A stretch of 60,881 nt of DNA, taken from contig LJHT01000092.1 in the NCBI GenBank assembly GCA_001295905.1, positions 1 through 60,881 on the forward strand, read 5' to 3'. Numbering within the stretch: position 1 is the first letter of the stretch; the number at the start of each line of letters is the position of its first letter. The stretch is from a beta proteobacterium AAP51 (GTDB lineage Bacteria > Pseudomonadota > Gammaproteobacteria > Burkholderiales > Burkholderiaceae_C). Under the pieces are notes generated by a model that did no database searches, was not told the origin of the DNA, and was given only the letters and a program-made list of their open reading frames with translations. Shown one piece after another: positions 45,453 through 53,449 of the stretch. The position numbers and the translations under genes are program-made.

Positions 45453-46988
45453 TCAGGCCGCTTTCGTGGAGTAAGAGCGTTGCCTCAGAAAAGGGCTCAG
45501 CCGGTAACGTTCGCCGCGGCAGTGTGTGTCCAGCCTGTCGATGAGCGCGGTCACTTCGGCGACGCTCCAGCGTGCCAGGAACTCGAAAGGCCCCGCGGGA
45601 TAGTTCAGGCCCAGCTTCATCGCCGCATCAGCGCCCTCGGGCGTGCACACGCCCTGCAGCACCGCATCGGCGCCTTCGTTGATCAGCATGGCCACGGTGC
45701 GCGCCACCACCAGGCCGGGCGTGTCGGCCACGGGCAGTGGCGCGAAGCCCAAGGCGGCCAGCCAGGCGTGGGCCTGCGTGCGCCACGCGGCGGGGCAGCT
45801 CTCGGCCACGGCCACCGCCACGGCGGTGCCGGGGGCGGTGCTGAACGGCCGGTCGAACACGGCGATGTCGCTGCGCTGCAAGTCGGCAGCGAGTTCGGTG
45901 GCCGTGCGGCCATCGGTCAGCACCAGGCGCGCGCCGTCCACTTCCAGGCCCGTCCAGCCGCTGTTGCGCAGCCGTGCCGGGCCCCAGCCTTGCGGGGCCA
46001 GCGCCGCGGTGGCGGCTTGCTCCAGGTGGTCGGCGATGGGGCCCTCGCCATGCACCGTCACCTCGCGCGCGGTGGCGGGGGCTTCGGTCACGGCCACGGG
46101 CAGGCCGGCGTTCTCGGGTTTGCCGTCGCGGTAGCTGTAGAAGCCGCGGCCGCTCTTGCGGCCCAGCAGGCCGCCGGCCACCATCTCGGCCTGCAGCAGG
46201 CTGGGCATGTAGCGCTTATCAAAGAAGTTGGCCGCGTAGACCGAGTTCGTCACCGCGAAGTTGGTGTCGTGGCCGATCAGGTCCATCAGTTCACAAGGCC
46301 CCATGCGGAAGCCGGCGCCGCGCAGGCAGGCGTCCAGCACCGCGGGCGTGGCGGCCTGCTCCAGCAGCAGCGCCAGGGTCTCGGCGTAGTAGGGCCGGGC
46401 GATGCGGTTGACGATGAAACCCGGCGTGCTCTTGGCATGCACCGGCGTCTTGCCCCACGCCGCGCTCAGCTCGAAGATGGCCTCGGCCACGGCGGGCTCG
46501 GTCTGCAGGCCCGACACCACCTCCACCAGCTTCATCAGCGGCACGGGGTTGAAGAAGTGCATGCCCACCAGCCGGCCCGGGTGCTGCAAGCCGTTGGCGA
46601 TGGCCGTGACGCTGATGCTGCTGGTGTTGGTGGCCAGCACGGTGCTGGCGTCGCACAGACCTTCCAGCTGCGCGAAGAGGGCGCGCTTGGCGTCGAGGTT
46701 CTCGACGATGGCTTCCACCACCAGTGCCACGCCAGCGGCTTCATGCAGGGTGGCGATGGGCGTGATGCGCGTCAGCAGCGCCTGCACCTCGTCGGCCGAC
46801 ATGCGGCCCTTGGCCACCAAGCCGTCCAGCGCGCCGGCCATCTTGGCCTTGGCGGCGGCCGCCGCGCCTTCGCGCATGTCGAACAGGCGCACCCCGTGGC
46901 CGGCCTGCGCCGCCACCTGCGCGATGCCCGCGCCCATGATGCCCGCGCCCACCACGCACACAGGGGCGCCACTCAGTTGCTTCGTCAT
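45453..46988 (-). CDS. paaH: 3-hydroxyacyl-CoA dehydrogenase (PaaH-type, probable 3-hydroxyadipyl-CoA dehydrogenase)
   Basis: NAD-dependent oxidation of 3-hydroxyadipyl-CoA to 3-oxoadipyl-CoA. 511 residues: Rossmann motif GAGIMGAGIAQVAAQAG (about 13-29), catalytic His in MHFFNPVPLMKLVEV, the substrate loop NRIARPYYAETL, and two C-terminal 3HCDH domains (the second after about residue 400), which is the PaaH/PaaC layout. The start overlaps the upstream crotonase by 4 nt; the thiolase follows 2 nt later. Confidence 0.92.
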   Translation of the reverse strand: MTKQLSGAPVCVVGAGIMGAGIAQVAAQAGHGVRLFDMREGAAAAAKAKMAGALDGLVAKGRMSADEVQALLTRITPIATLHEAAGVALVVEAIVENLDAKRALFAQLEGLCDASTVLATNTSSISVTAIANGLQHPGRLVGMHFFNPVPLMKLVEVVSGLQTEPAVAEAIFELSAAWGKTPVHAKSTPGFIVNRIARPYYAETLALLLEQAATPAVLDACLRGAGFRMGPCELMDLIGHDTNFAVTNSVYAANFFDKRYMPSLLQAEMVAGGLLGRKSGRGFYSYRDGKPENAGLPVAVTEAPATAREVTVHGEGPIADHLEQAATAALAPQGWGPARLRNSGWTGLEVDGARLVLTDGRTATELAADLQRSDIAVFDRPFSTAPGTAVAVAVAESCPAAWRTQAHAWLAALGFAPLPVADTPGLVVARTVAMLINEGADAVLQGVCTPEGADAAMKLGLNYPAGPFEFLARWSVAEVTALIDRLDTHCRGERYRLSPFLRQRSYSTKAA

Positions 46989-47770
46989 GAGGGGATCCAG
47001 TTGGCGGGCCGCTTGCCCAGGAAGGCCGCGAAACCCTCGCGCGCTTCGTCGGTGCCGCGCACGCGGGCGATGGTCTGCGCCGTGAGTTCCACGGTCTCGG
47101 GCGTGATCTCGCCCACCGGCAGTTGCGCGAACAGCGCCTTGATCTCGCGCTGCGCGTTCGGGCCGCCGGCCAGCAACTGCAGCAGCATCTCGTCGACGGC
47201 GGCGTCCAGCTGTTCAGGCGCCGCCACGCGCTGCACCAGGCCGAGGGCCAGCGCTTCGTCGGCGCCGATGCGTTCGGTGCTCAGCGCCAGCCGCCGCGCC
47301 TGGCGCTTGCCGACGGCCTGGATGACGTAGGGCCCGATCACCGCCGGCAGGATGCCGAACTTGGCCTCACTCACGGAGAAGCTGGCGTTGCTGGCGGCGA
47401 TGGCGATGTCGCAGGCCGCCGTGAGCCCGAAGCCGCCACCCAGCGCGGCGCCTTGCACGCGCGCCACCGTGGGCTTGGGCGCGCTCTCGATGCGCGCCAG
47501 CATGGCCGCGAAGCGGCGCGCATCCGCCACGTTCCAGTCCAGACTGGCGGTGCTGGCGCGCTGCATCCACTGCAGGTCGGCGCCGGCGCTGAAGTGCTTG
47601 CCCTCGCCGGCCAGCACGATGACACGAACGCTGTCGTCTCCGATCAGCTGCGCGAAGGCGGCGTCCATCTCGCCGATCATGGCCTCGTCGAAGGCGTTGA
47701 AGACCGCCGGCCGGGCCATCGTCACCTGGGCCACGCCGGGGCGGCGCACTTCGATGCGCAGCGTCTCCAT
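46985..47770 (-). CDS. Enoyl-CoA hydratase/isomerase family protein
   Basis: 261 residues, crotonase fold; probably hydrates or isomerises the dehydroadipyl-CoA made after BoxC. The oxyanion region SAGADLQWM and ALGGGFG are present. At the position of the first catalytic Glu of classic crotonases the residue is Gly (GGGFGL, about G115), while the second Glu is kept (SVSEAKFGI, about E135). That pattern occurs in LiuC-like hydratases, so it is not necessarily inactive. ATG at 47770 shares one base with the boxA stop. Confidence 0.87.
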   Translation of the reverse strand: METLRIEVRRPGVAQVTMARPAVFNAFDEAMIGEMDAAFAQLIGDDSVRVIVLAGEGKHFSAGADLQWMQRASTASLDWNVADARRFAAMLARIESAPKPTVARVQGAALGGGFGLTAACDIAIAASNASFSVSEAKFGILPAVIGPYVIQAVGKRQARRLALSTERIGADEALALGLVQRVAAPEQLDAAVDEMLLQLLAGGPNAQREIKALFAQLPVGEITPETVELTAQTIARVRGTDEAREGFAAFLGKRPANWIPS

Positions 47771-49038
47771 CAGTAGGTTTCCAGGTGCAGGCGGCCTTCG
47801 CGCTTCATCGCGGCGCCGAGGGCTTCCCAATCGAGCCCGGCGTCCTTGGCGATGTCGCGCAGCGCCAGCACCACGCCTTCTTCCATGGCCTTCAGGCCGC
47901 AGACGTAGAAGTAGGCGTTGGGGTCGGCCAGCAGTGGCGCCAGGTCGGCGGCGCGTTCGCGCATGGCGTCCTGAACGTAGCGCTTGGGCGCACCCGGCGT
48001 CCGGCTGTAGGCGAAGTTGCAGTCGATGAAGTCTCTCGGCAGGCCCTGCAGCGGGCCGAAGTAGGGCAATTCTTCCTGCGTGCGGGCGCCGAAGAAGAGC
48101 ATCAGCTTGCCGCTCTCGAACTTCCCCGCGCTGCGCAGCCTGCGGCGGTGTTCCGTCATCGCGCGCATCGGCGCCGAGCCGGTGCCGGTGCAGATCATCA
48201 CCAGGTGGCTCTTGGCGTGGTTGGGCATCAGGAAGCTGGCGCCGAAGGGCCCGATGACCTGCACCTTCTCGCCCACCTGCAGGTCGCACAGGTAGTTGCT
48301 GGCCACGCCGCGCACGGGCTGGCCCTGGTGGTCTTCCAGCACGCGCTTCACGGTGAGGCTGGCGTTGTTGTAGCCCGGGCGCTCGCCGTCGCGCGGGCTG
48401 GCGATGCTGTACTGGCGCGGGTGGTGCGGCTTGCCCTTCGCATCTACGCCCGGCGGGATGACGGCGATGCTCTGGCCTTCGAGCAGCGGGAAGGGCGTGC
48501 TGCCGAAGTCCAGCACGATGTGGTGGGTGTCGTAGTCGCTGCCCACCTGCGTGACGCGCACATTGCCGGCCACGGTGGCGGTGATGAACTTCTCGGCCGC
48601 CTTCGGGCCGTAGAGGTTGGTGTACGGGTGCGCGGCCGACCACGGCGGCAAGGTGCTGCCGTAGGTGCTGCTGTTGAAACCATCGGCCACGACAGGCGCA
48701 GGCACCGGCTCGGGCACAGCCACCGCGGCGGTGTCGCTGCCGGCCTCGGCCAGCAGTTGTTCACGCGGCAATTCGGGCGGCAACTCGTTCCAGCTCAGCT
48801 GTTCTTCCAGCGAATACACGCGCACGCGCGGCATGGTGCGGTAGTTGTCGATGCTGCCGGTGGGGCAGGGCGAGATGCAGGCATTGCACCAGTTGCACTT
48901 GCTCGCATCGACCACGTAGTTGTTGCTGTCGTGCGTGATCGCGCCCACCGGGCACATCGTCTCGCAGGTGTTGCAGCGGATGCAGATCTCGGGGTCGATC
49001 AGGTGCTGCTTGATGACGGCGCTATCGGCCATGTCCAT
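47770..49038 (-). CDS. boxA: Benzoyl-CoA 2,3-epoxidase reductase subunit BoxA
   Basis: Passes electrons from NADPH to BoxB. 422 residues: two [4Fe-4S] ferredoxin motifs at the N-terminus (C19, C22, C25, C29 and C48, C51, C54, C58), an unconserved linker, and a ferredoxin-NADP reductase module binding FAD ([10 protein letters not shown]) and NADPH ([11 protein letters not shown]). ATG at 49038 has AGGAG 7 nt upstream. A terminator-like hairpin (49056-49078) lies between it and boxB. Length and domain order match characterised BoxA. Confidence 0.95.
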   Translation of the reverse strand: MDMADSAVIKQHLIDPEICIRCNTCETMCPVGAITHDSNNYVVDASKCNWCNACISPCPTGSIDNYRTMPRVRVYSLEEQLSWNELPPELPREQLLAEAGSDTAAVAVPEPVPAPVVADGFNSSTYGSTLPPWSAAHPYTNLYGPKAAEKFITATVAGNVRVTQVGSDYDTHHIVLDFGSTPFPLLEGQSIAVIPPGVDAKGKPHHPRQYSIASPRDGERPGYNNASLTVKRVLEDHQGQPVRGVASNYLCDLQVGEKVQVIGPFGASFLMPNHAKSHLVMICTGTGSAPMRAMTEHRRRLRSAGKFESGKLMLFFGARTQEELPYFGPLQGLPRDFIDCNFAYSRTPGAPKRYVQDAMRERAADLAPLLADPNAYFYVCGLKAMEEGVVLALRDIAKDAGLDWEALGAAMKREGRLHLETY

Positions 49039-49055
49039 GAGGTGTCTCCTTCAGC

Positions 49056-49078
49056 AAAAAGGGGCCGGCTGGCCCCTT
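49056..49078 (-). terminator. Terminator-like hairpin between boxB and boxA
   Basis: On the minus strand the RNA would fold as AAGGGGCC-AGCC-GGCCCCTT, an 8-bp perfect stem with a 4-nt loop, followed directly by TTT (five T counting the stem end). It lies 27 nt after the boxB stop and ends some 6 nt before the boxA ribosome site, so it could attenuate boxA or protect the boxB 3' end. Confidence 0.68.
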
Positions 49079-49104
49079 GTCGCCCACACGCAATGATGCG
49101 CGAA

Positions 49105-50541
49105 TCAGTTGAAGCGCACGTATTCGAAGTCGACCGGCTGGCGGTTGATGCCCATCACCGGCGGCGCGATCCAGTTCGCGAACTGGCCCGGCTCCACCAC
49201 ACGTCCCATCAGGCTGGCCACGAAAGCGCGGTCGCCGCCACTGGGCAGCCAGTGGTCGACGTTGGCCTTCCACTCGGCCTCGCTCACCACGCGGCCGTCG
49301 GGCGCCACCTTCACGCCCTTGAGCGCGCCGATGTTGCGGTGGAAAGCCTTGTGCGGCACGCTCAAGCGCGTGGGGATGCCGGCCTTCTCCAACACCTTGT
49401 TCCAGCGGTTCACGCCGGCCACGCTGTCGGTGATGTAGTCGTCGCGCAGCACTTCGTTCAGGGCGTTGAGCATGGGCACTTCCTTCTCCACCAGCTGGCC
49501 GTTCCTGGCTTCCAGCACGCGGTAGGTCTGGCCCTTCAGCACATGGTCGTCCACCCGCTTGCCCTCTTCGTAACGGCCCTTCAGGCCGCTGCTGTAGAAG
49601 GTGGCGGCATTGCTGCTCTCGTCGGCGCCGAAGAGGTCGATGGTGACGCTGAAGTGGAAGTTGATGTAGCGCTGGATGGTCGGCAGGTCGATCACGCCGG
49701 CGTTGCGCAGCACCTGCACGTCGTCGGTCTTCAGCTCGTTCATCTTCTGCGCCGTGCGCTGGATGACGCGGCTGATGCCGCTCTCGCCCACGAACATGTG
49801 GTGGGCTTCTTCCGTCAGCATGAACTTCGTGGTGCGGGCCAGCGGGTCGAAGGCACTTTCGGCCAGCGCGCACAGCTGGAACTTGCCGTCGCGGTCGGTG
49901 AAGTAGGTGAACATGAAGAAGCTCAGCCAGTCGGGCGTGGCTTCGTTGAAGGCCCCCAGGATGCGCGGGTTGTTCTGGTCACCGCTGCGGCGCTCCAGCA
50001 GCGCCTCGGCTTCTTCACGCCCGTCGCGCCCGAAGTGCTTGTGCAGCAGGTAGACCATGGCCCACAGGTGGCGGCCTTCTTCCACGTTGATCTGGAAGAG
50101 GTTGCGCAGGTCGTACATGCTGGGCGCGGTGTTGCCGAGGTGGCGCTGCTGCTCCACGCTGGCCGGCTCGGTGTCGCCCTGCGTCACGATGATGCGGCGC
50201 AGGTTGGCGCGGTGCTCGCCGGGCACGCTGTCCCAGGCCTTCTCGCCCTTGTGGTCGCCGAAGTGGATGGTGCGCTCGGCCCCGTCCGGGTTCGCCGGGT
50301 TCATGAAGATGCCCCAGCGGTAATCGCGCATCTTCACGTGGCCAAAGCTGGCCCAGCCCTGCGGGTCGACGCTGACGGCCGTGCGCAGGTAGACGTCCAT
50401 GTCGGTGGAGCCTTCGGGCCCCATGTCGTCCCACCAGCTGATGAAGTTGGGCTGCCATTGCTCGAGCGCGCGCTGCAGCGTGCGGTCTTCGCTCAGGTTG
50501 ACGTTGTTGGGGATCTTCTCGCTGTAGTTGATGCTGCTCAT
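49105..50541 (-). CDS. boxB: Benzoyl-CoA 2,3-epoxidase oxygenase subunit BoxB
   Basis: Di-iron oxygenase that forms 2,3-epoxybenzoyl-CoA. 478 residues. From memory of the Azoarcus evansii structure, the ligands are E120, E150, H153, D211, E240 and H243; here E125, E155, H158, D216, E245 and H248 lie at a constant offset of five and in the right motifs (VEEGRH, TEEAHH). Start ATG at 50541 (MSSINYSEKIP). It lies between boxC and boxA in one operon. Confidence 0.96.
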   Translation of the reverse strand: MSSINYSEKIPNNVNLSEDRTLQRALEQWQPNFISWWDDMGPEGSTDMDVYLRTAVSVDPQGWASFGHVKMRDYRWGIFMNPANPDGAERTIHFGDHKGEKAWDSVPGEHRANLRRIIVTQGDTEPASVEQQRHLGNTAPSMYDLRNLFQINVEEGRHLWAMVYLLHKHFGRDGREEAEALLERRSGDQNNPRILGAFNEATPDWLSFFMFTYFTDRDGKFQLCALAESAFDPLARTTKFMLTEEAHHMFVGESGISRVIQRTAQKMNELKTDDVQVLRNAGVIDLPTIQRYINFHFSVTIDLFGADESSNAATFYSSGLKGRYEEGKRVDDHVLKGQTYRVLEARNGQLVEKEVPMLNALNEVLRDDYITDSVAGVNRWNKVLEKAGIPTRLSVPHKAFHRNIGALKGVKVAPDGRVVSEAEWKANVDHWLPSGGDRAFVASLMGRVVEPGQFANWIAPPVMGINRQPVDFEYVRFN

Positions 50542-50601
50542 GTCTCGCTCCGGTGCTGCTCGGTGATCGTGCTCAGTGATGGCGGGGGATGCCGCGGAAA
50601 C

Positions 50602-52266
50602 TCAGACTCTGTTCCAGTCGAAGGCGGCTTTTTCGCCCTTGCCGTAGACCTTCAGCGCGCCCTTTTCGCCCACGGCGTTGGGGCGCTGGAAGATCCAGTT
50701 CTGCCAGGCCGTCAGGCGCCCGAAGACGCGGGTGAACATGTTCTCGGGGCCGTTGAAGCGCAGGTTGGCTTCCAGGCCCGTCAGTGCGTCGGGGCTCATT
50801 GCCACGCGCTCCTCGATGGCGATGCGCACCTCGTCGTCCCAGTCGATGTCGTCGGGGTTGGCCGTCACCAGGCCCAGGGCGCAGGCGGCGTCGGCATCCA
50901 GCGGCTGATTCAGCTGCGCACGCACGGCGGCCAGGGGCTCGGCTTCGTCGTAGAAGCGGCGGCCCAGGCGGTGCTGGCCGGTGACCATGGGGTAGCGGCC
51001 GAAGTTGGCCTCGCCCACGGTGATCTTGGGCGAGCGTGTTTCGTCGTCGGGCAGCATCAGCTGGTAGCTGCGGTCGCAGGCCAGGGCCAGCTCCAGCAGC
51101 GTGCCGGCGAAACACGAGCCCGGCTCGATCAGCGCAAACAGGCTGCGGCTGCTCACGTCCAGGCGGCTGAAGGTGCGGCGCAGCAGGCCCACCGTCTCGC
51201 GAACCAGCCAGTGGCTGGCGTGCTGCTGCAGCGTGGCGTCCATGGCCAGCACCGCGGCAGCGTCGCCTTCGGTCTTGATCAGCCAGGTGCCGATGTCGAG
51301 CTCGTTGGTGCGCATCGAGAGGATGGCGTCTTCAAGTTCGCGCGCCATCGCCAGCGGGTACCAGGCGGCGCCGGCGGCTTCGATCTCGGCCACGGTCTGC
51401 GGCTGAACACCGGCCGGGGCTTTCACGGTGAAGGTGGCGGTGCGCTTGGCGCGGTCGATACCCACCGTCACGTGCGTGTAGCGCAGCGCGTCGGCTTCCA
51501 CCGTGCAGTTCAGCGGGGTCAGCGCCACGCCTTTCGCGCCTGAATCAGCGGCCGGGCGGTCGCTCAGCGCGGCCAGTTCCAGCGCACGTTCCTGCACACG
51601 CTGCGCAAACACCTGCGGCTTGGCGACCTCGTCCACCAGGCGCCACTCCTTGGCCTTGGCGCCGCGCACGCCTTCCACGCTGGTGCAGAAGATGTCGGCG
51701 CGGTCGTGGCGCACCTTGCGCTTGTCGGTCACGCGGGTCAGGCCGCCGGTGCCGGGCAGCACGCCCAGGAGCGGCACTTCGGGCAGGCTCACTGCGCTGC
51801 TGCGGTCGTCCACGAGGATGATCTCGTCGCAGGCCAGGGCGAGTTCATAACCGCCGCCGGCGCAGGCGCCGTTCACGGCGGCCAGGAACTTCAGCCCGCT
51901 GTGGGCGCTGCTGTCTTCCAGGCCGTTGCGCGTTTCGTTCGTGAACTTGCAGAAGTTCACCTTCCAGGCGTGGCTGCTGACGCCCAGCATGAAGATGTTG
52001 GCGCCGCTGCAGAACACACGTTCCTTTGCGCTGGTGACGACGACGGTGCGCACCTCGGGGTGCTCGAAGCGGATGCGCTGGATGGCGTCGTTCAGCTCGA
52101 TATCCACGCCCAGGTCGTAGCTGTTGAGCTTGAGCTTGTAGCCCTCACGCAGGCCGCCGTTTTCATCGAAGTCGGCGAGCAGCGTGGCCACCGGGCCTTC
52201 GAACTTGAGCTTCCAGTGGCGGTAGCGGGTAGGCTCGGTCTGGTAATCGACGCGGGGCGTGCTCAT
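50602..52266 (-). CDS. boxC: Benzoyl-CoA-dihydrodiol lyase BoxC
   Basis: Opens the epoxide-derived ring hydrolytically to 3,4-dehydroadipyl-CoA semialdehyde plus formate. 554 residues, two crotonase-like halves: FCSGANIFML with ACAGGGYELALACDEIIL in the first and CFAGTLLELALACDRSYQL in the second, the double fold distinctive of BoxC. ATG at 52266 with AGGAG 7 nt upstream is preferred over codons further 5'. First gene of boxCBA; a promoter and TGCA repeats lie between it and boxR. Confidence 0.96.
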   Translation of the reverse strand: MSTPRVDYQTEPTRYRHWKLKFEGPVATLLADFDENGGLREGYKLKLNSYDLGVDIELNDAIQRIRFEHPEVRTVVVTSAKERVFCSGANIFMLGVSSHAWKVNFCKFTNETRNGLEDSSAHSGLKFLAAVNGACAGGGYELALACDEIILVDDRSSAVSLPEVPLLGVLPGTGGLTRVTDKRKVRHDRADIFCTSVEGVRGAKAKEWRLVDEVAKPQVFAQRVQERALELAALSDRPAADSGAKGVALTPLNCTVEADALRYTHVTVGIDRAKRTATFTVKAPAGVQPQTVAEIEAAGAAWYPLAMARELEDAILSMRTNELDIGTWLIKTEGDAAAVLAMDATLQQHASHWLVRETVGLLRRTFSRLDVSSRSLFALIEPGSCFAGTLLELALACDRSYQLMLPDDETRSPKITVGEANFGRYPMVTGQHRLGRRFYDEAEPLAAVRAQLNQPLDADAACALGLVTANPDDIDWDDEVRIAIEERVAMSPDALTGLEANLRFNGPENMFTRVFGRLTAWQNWIFQRPNAVGEKGALKVYGKGEKAAFDWNRV

Positions 52267-52309
52267 CGGCGGTCTCCTGGGCAGCGCAACCTTGCACTGC
52301 GGTGAACGC

Positions 52310-52339
52310 ATGATATTGCGTGTATTCGCTGAGCGTCAA
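52310..52339 (-). promoter_or_regulatory. Predicted sigma-70 promoter of the boxC operon
   Basis: On the minus strand -35 TTGACG (52339-52334) and -10 TATCAT (52315-52310), each 5/6 to consensus, with an 18-nt spacer. Transcription would start near 52303, about 37 nt before boxC. A TTCA-N6-TGCA half-match to the operator motif sits just after the start point (52293-52306). Confidence 0.55.
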
Positions 52340-52346
52340 GCAGGGA

Positions 52347-52365
52347 AGTGCACTTTAATGCACTT
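52347..52365. promoter_or_regulatory. TGCA-N6-TGCA palindrome, candidate BoxR operator
   Basis: AAGTGCA and TGCACTT are perfect inverted arms around CTTTA/A (52347-52365), giving TGCA-N6-TGCA exactly. I recall this arrangement as the operator of the related regulator BzdR and of BoxR. It lies just upstream of the predicted boxC -35 box and overlaps the boxR stop by one base. Confidence 0.6.
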
Positions 52366-53342
52366 CATGGCCCGCCATCGAGCCGCAAGGCCGCGCGCAC
52401 CGTCTGGCGCAGTTGCATGAAGGTGCCTTCCAGGGTTTGGGCGCTGGTGTCGATCTTGAAATCAGCCTTGGAATAGAAGGCAGCGCGCCCGGCCAGGATG
52501 CCCTTCAGGTCTTCCATGGCTTCTTTGCTGGCAGCCATGGGGCGCAGGTCGCCCTGGGCGACGACTCGCTTCATATGGTCTTCGGGCTCGGCCTGCAACC
52601 ACACGGTGGTGCAGTGCGCCAGCAGCAGGTTGAAGGTGGCGGGGTCGCTGACAATGCCGCCGGGCGTGGCGATCACGGCCTCGGCATGGATCTGGATGGC
52701 TTCTTCCAGCGCGCGGCGCTCGTAGCGGCGGTAGGCGTTCTGGCCGTACAGCGACTGGATCTCGTTGATGCTGCAGCCGGCGAACTTCTCGATCTCGCGG
52801 CTGAGTTCGACGAAGGCCACGCCCAGGTCGTCGGCCAGCATCTGGCCCAGGGTGCTCTTGCCCGCGCCGCGCAGGCCCACCAGGGCGATGCGCGGGCTGC
52901 GGCCGCTGGGTTTGGCCGCGGCGCCGCCCGTGCCCAGCAACTCACCCACGGCCACGCGCACGCGGTGCAGCGTGGCTTCGTCGCGGCCTTCCAGCAGTTC
53001 GCGCAGCAGCAGCCACTCCGGGCTGGCCGTGGTGACATCGCCCGTCAGTTCGGCCAGCGTGCACTGCAGCGCCTGCGCCACCTGCAGCAGCACCAGGATG
53101 CTGGCGTTGCCCACGCCGTACTCCAGGTTGGCGAGGTGGCGCTCGCTCACTTCGGCGGCCAGGGCCACGGCCTTGCGCGTCATGCCGCGGCGGCTGCGCA
53201 GCGCGCGCACGCGTTCGCCCAAGGCCACGAGGAAGGGGTTCTTTTCTTCGGCGGCGGCCTCGGCCAGGGCCGGGCTGTGTGCCTCGGCGGCCTGCGCGTC
53301 TTCTTCGGTCAAACCCGAGCCATGCAATATAGTGCTTGACAT
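52365..53342 (-). CDS. boxR: BoxR transcriptional regulator (HTH plus shikimate kinase-like domain)
   Basis: Represses the box genes and is released by benzoyl-CoA in Azoarcus. 325 residues: an acidic N-terminus, a Cro/CI-type helix-turn-helix (about 38-100, GMTRKAVALAAEVSERHLANLE), and a shikimate-kinase-like domain from about 150 with P-loop GLRGAGKST (156-164), which senses the effector rather than acting as a kinase. ATG at 53342 is used; downstream codons are possible since the first 30 residues are poorly conserved. Divergent from the ligase arm. Confidence 0.94.
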   Translation of the reverse strand: MSSTILHGSGLTEEDAQAAEAHSPALAEAAAEEKNPFLVALGERVRALRSRRGMTRKAVALAAEVSERHLANLEYGVGNASILVLLQVAQALQCTLAELTGDVTTASPEWLLLRELLEGRDEATLHRVRVAVGELLGTGGAAAKPSGRSPRIALVGLRGAGKSTLGQMLADDLGVAFVELSREIEKFAGCSINEIQSLYGQNAYRRYERRALEEAIQIHAEAVIATPGGIVSDPATFNLLLAHCTTVWLQAEPEDHMKRVVAQGDLRPMAASKEAMEDLKGILAGRAAFYSKADFKIDTSAQTLEGTFMQLRQTVRAALRLDGGP

Positions 53343-53375
53343 CAGGCGCGGGCGGTTCTAAGGTGCATGCACGCA
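53323..53375. promoter_or_regulatory. Divergent boxR/ligase control region with TGCA repeats and promoter
   Basis: On the plus strand TTGACA (53336-53341, a perfect -35) is followed 17 nt on by TAAGGT (53359-53364), giving a start near 53371 for the ligase. TGCATGCA (53364-53371) and CGCA follow directly over the start point. TGCA-N6-TGCT (53323-53336) abuts the -35 box. BoxR bound here would block ligase transcription; it also touches the first codons of boxR. Confidence 0.5.
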
Positions 53376-53449
53376 CAATAGTTCATCTTTTGAGGCGCTG
53401 CAAGACGGGTTCCGCAAGAAACCCAGGCGCCACGGCCGGAGACAAGCCC

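Noticed and set aside
47785..51543. Very long open frame (1252 codons) on the plus strand opposite the boxA-boxB-boxC genes, and a similar 704-codon frame at 8221-10335 opposite spoT
   Set aside because: They are antisense shadows: GC-rich codon bias removes stops from the opposite strand. The encoded products are His/Ala/Gly/Arg-rich without domains, while the minus-strand genes are well-known proteins.
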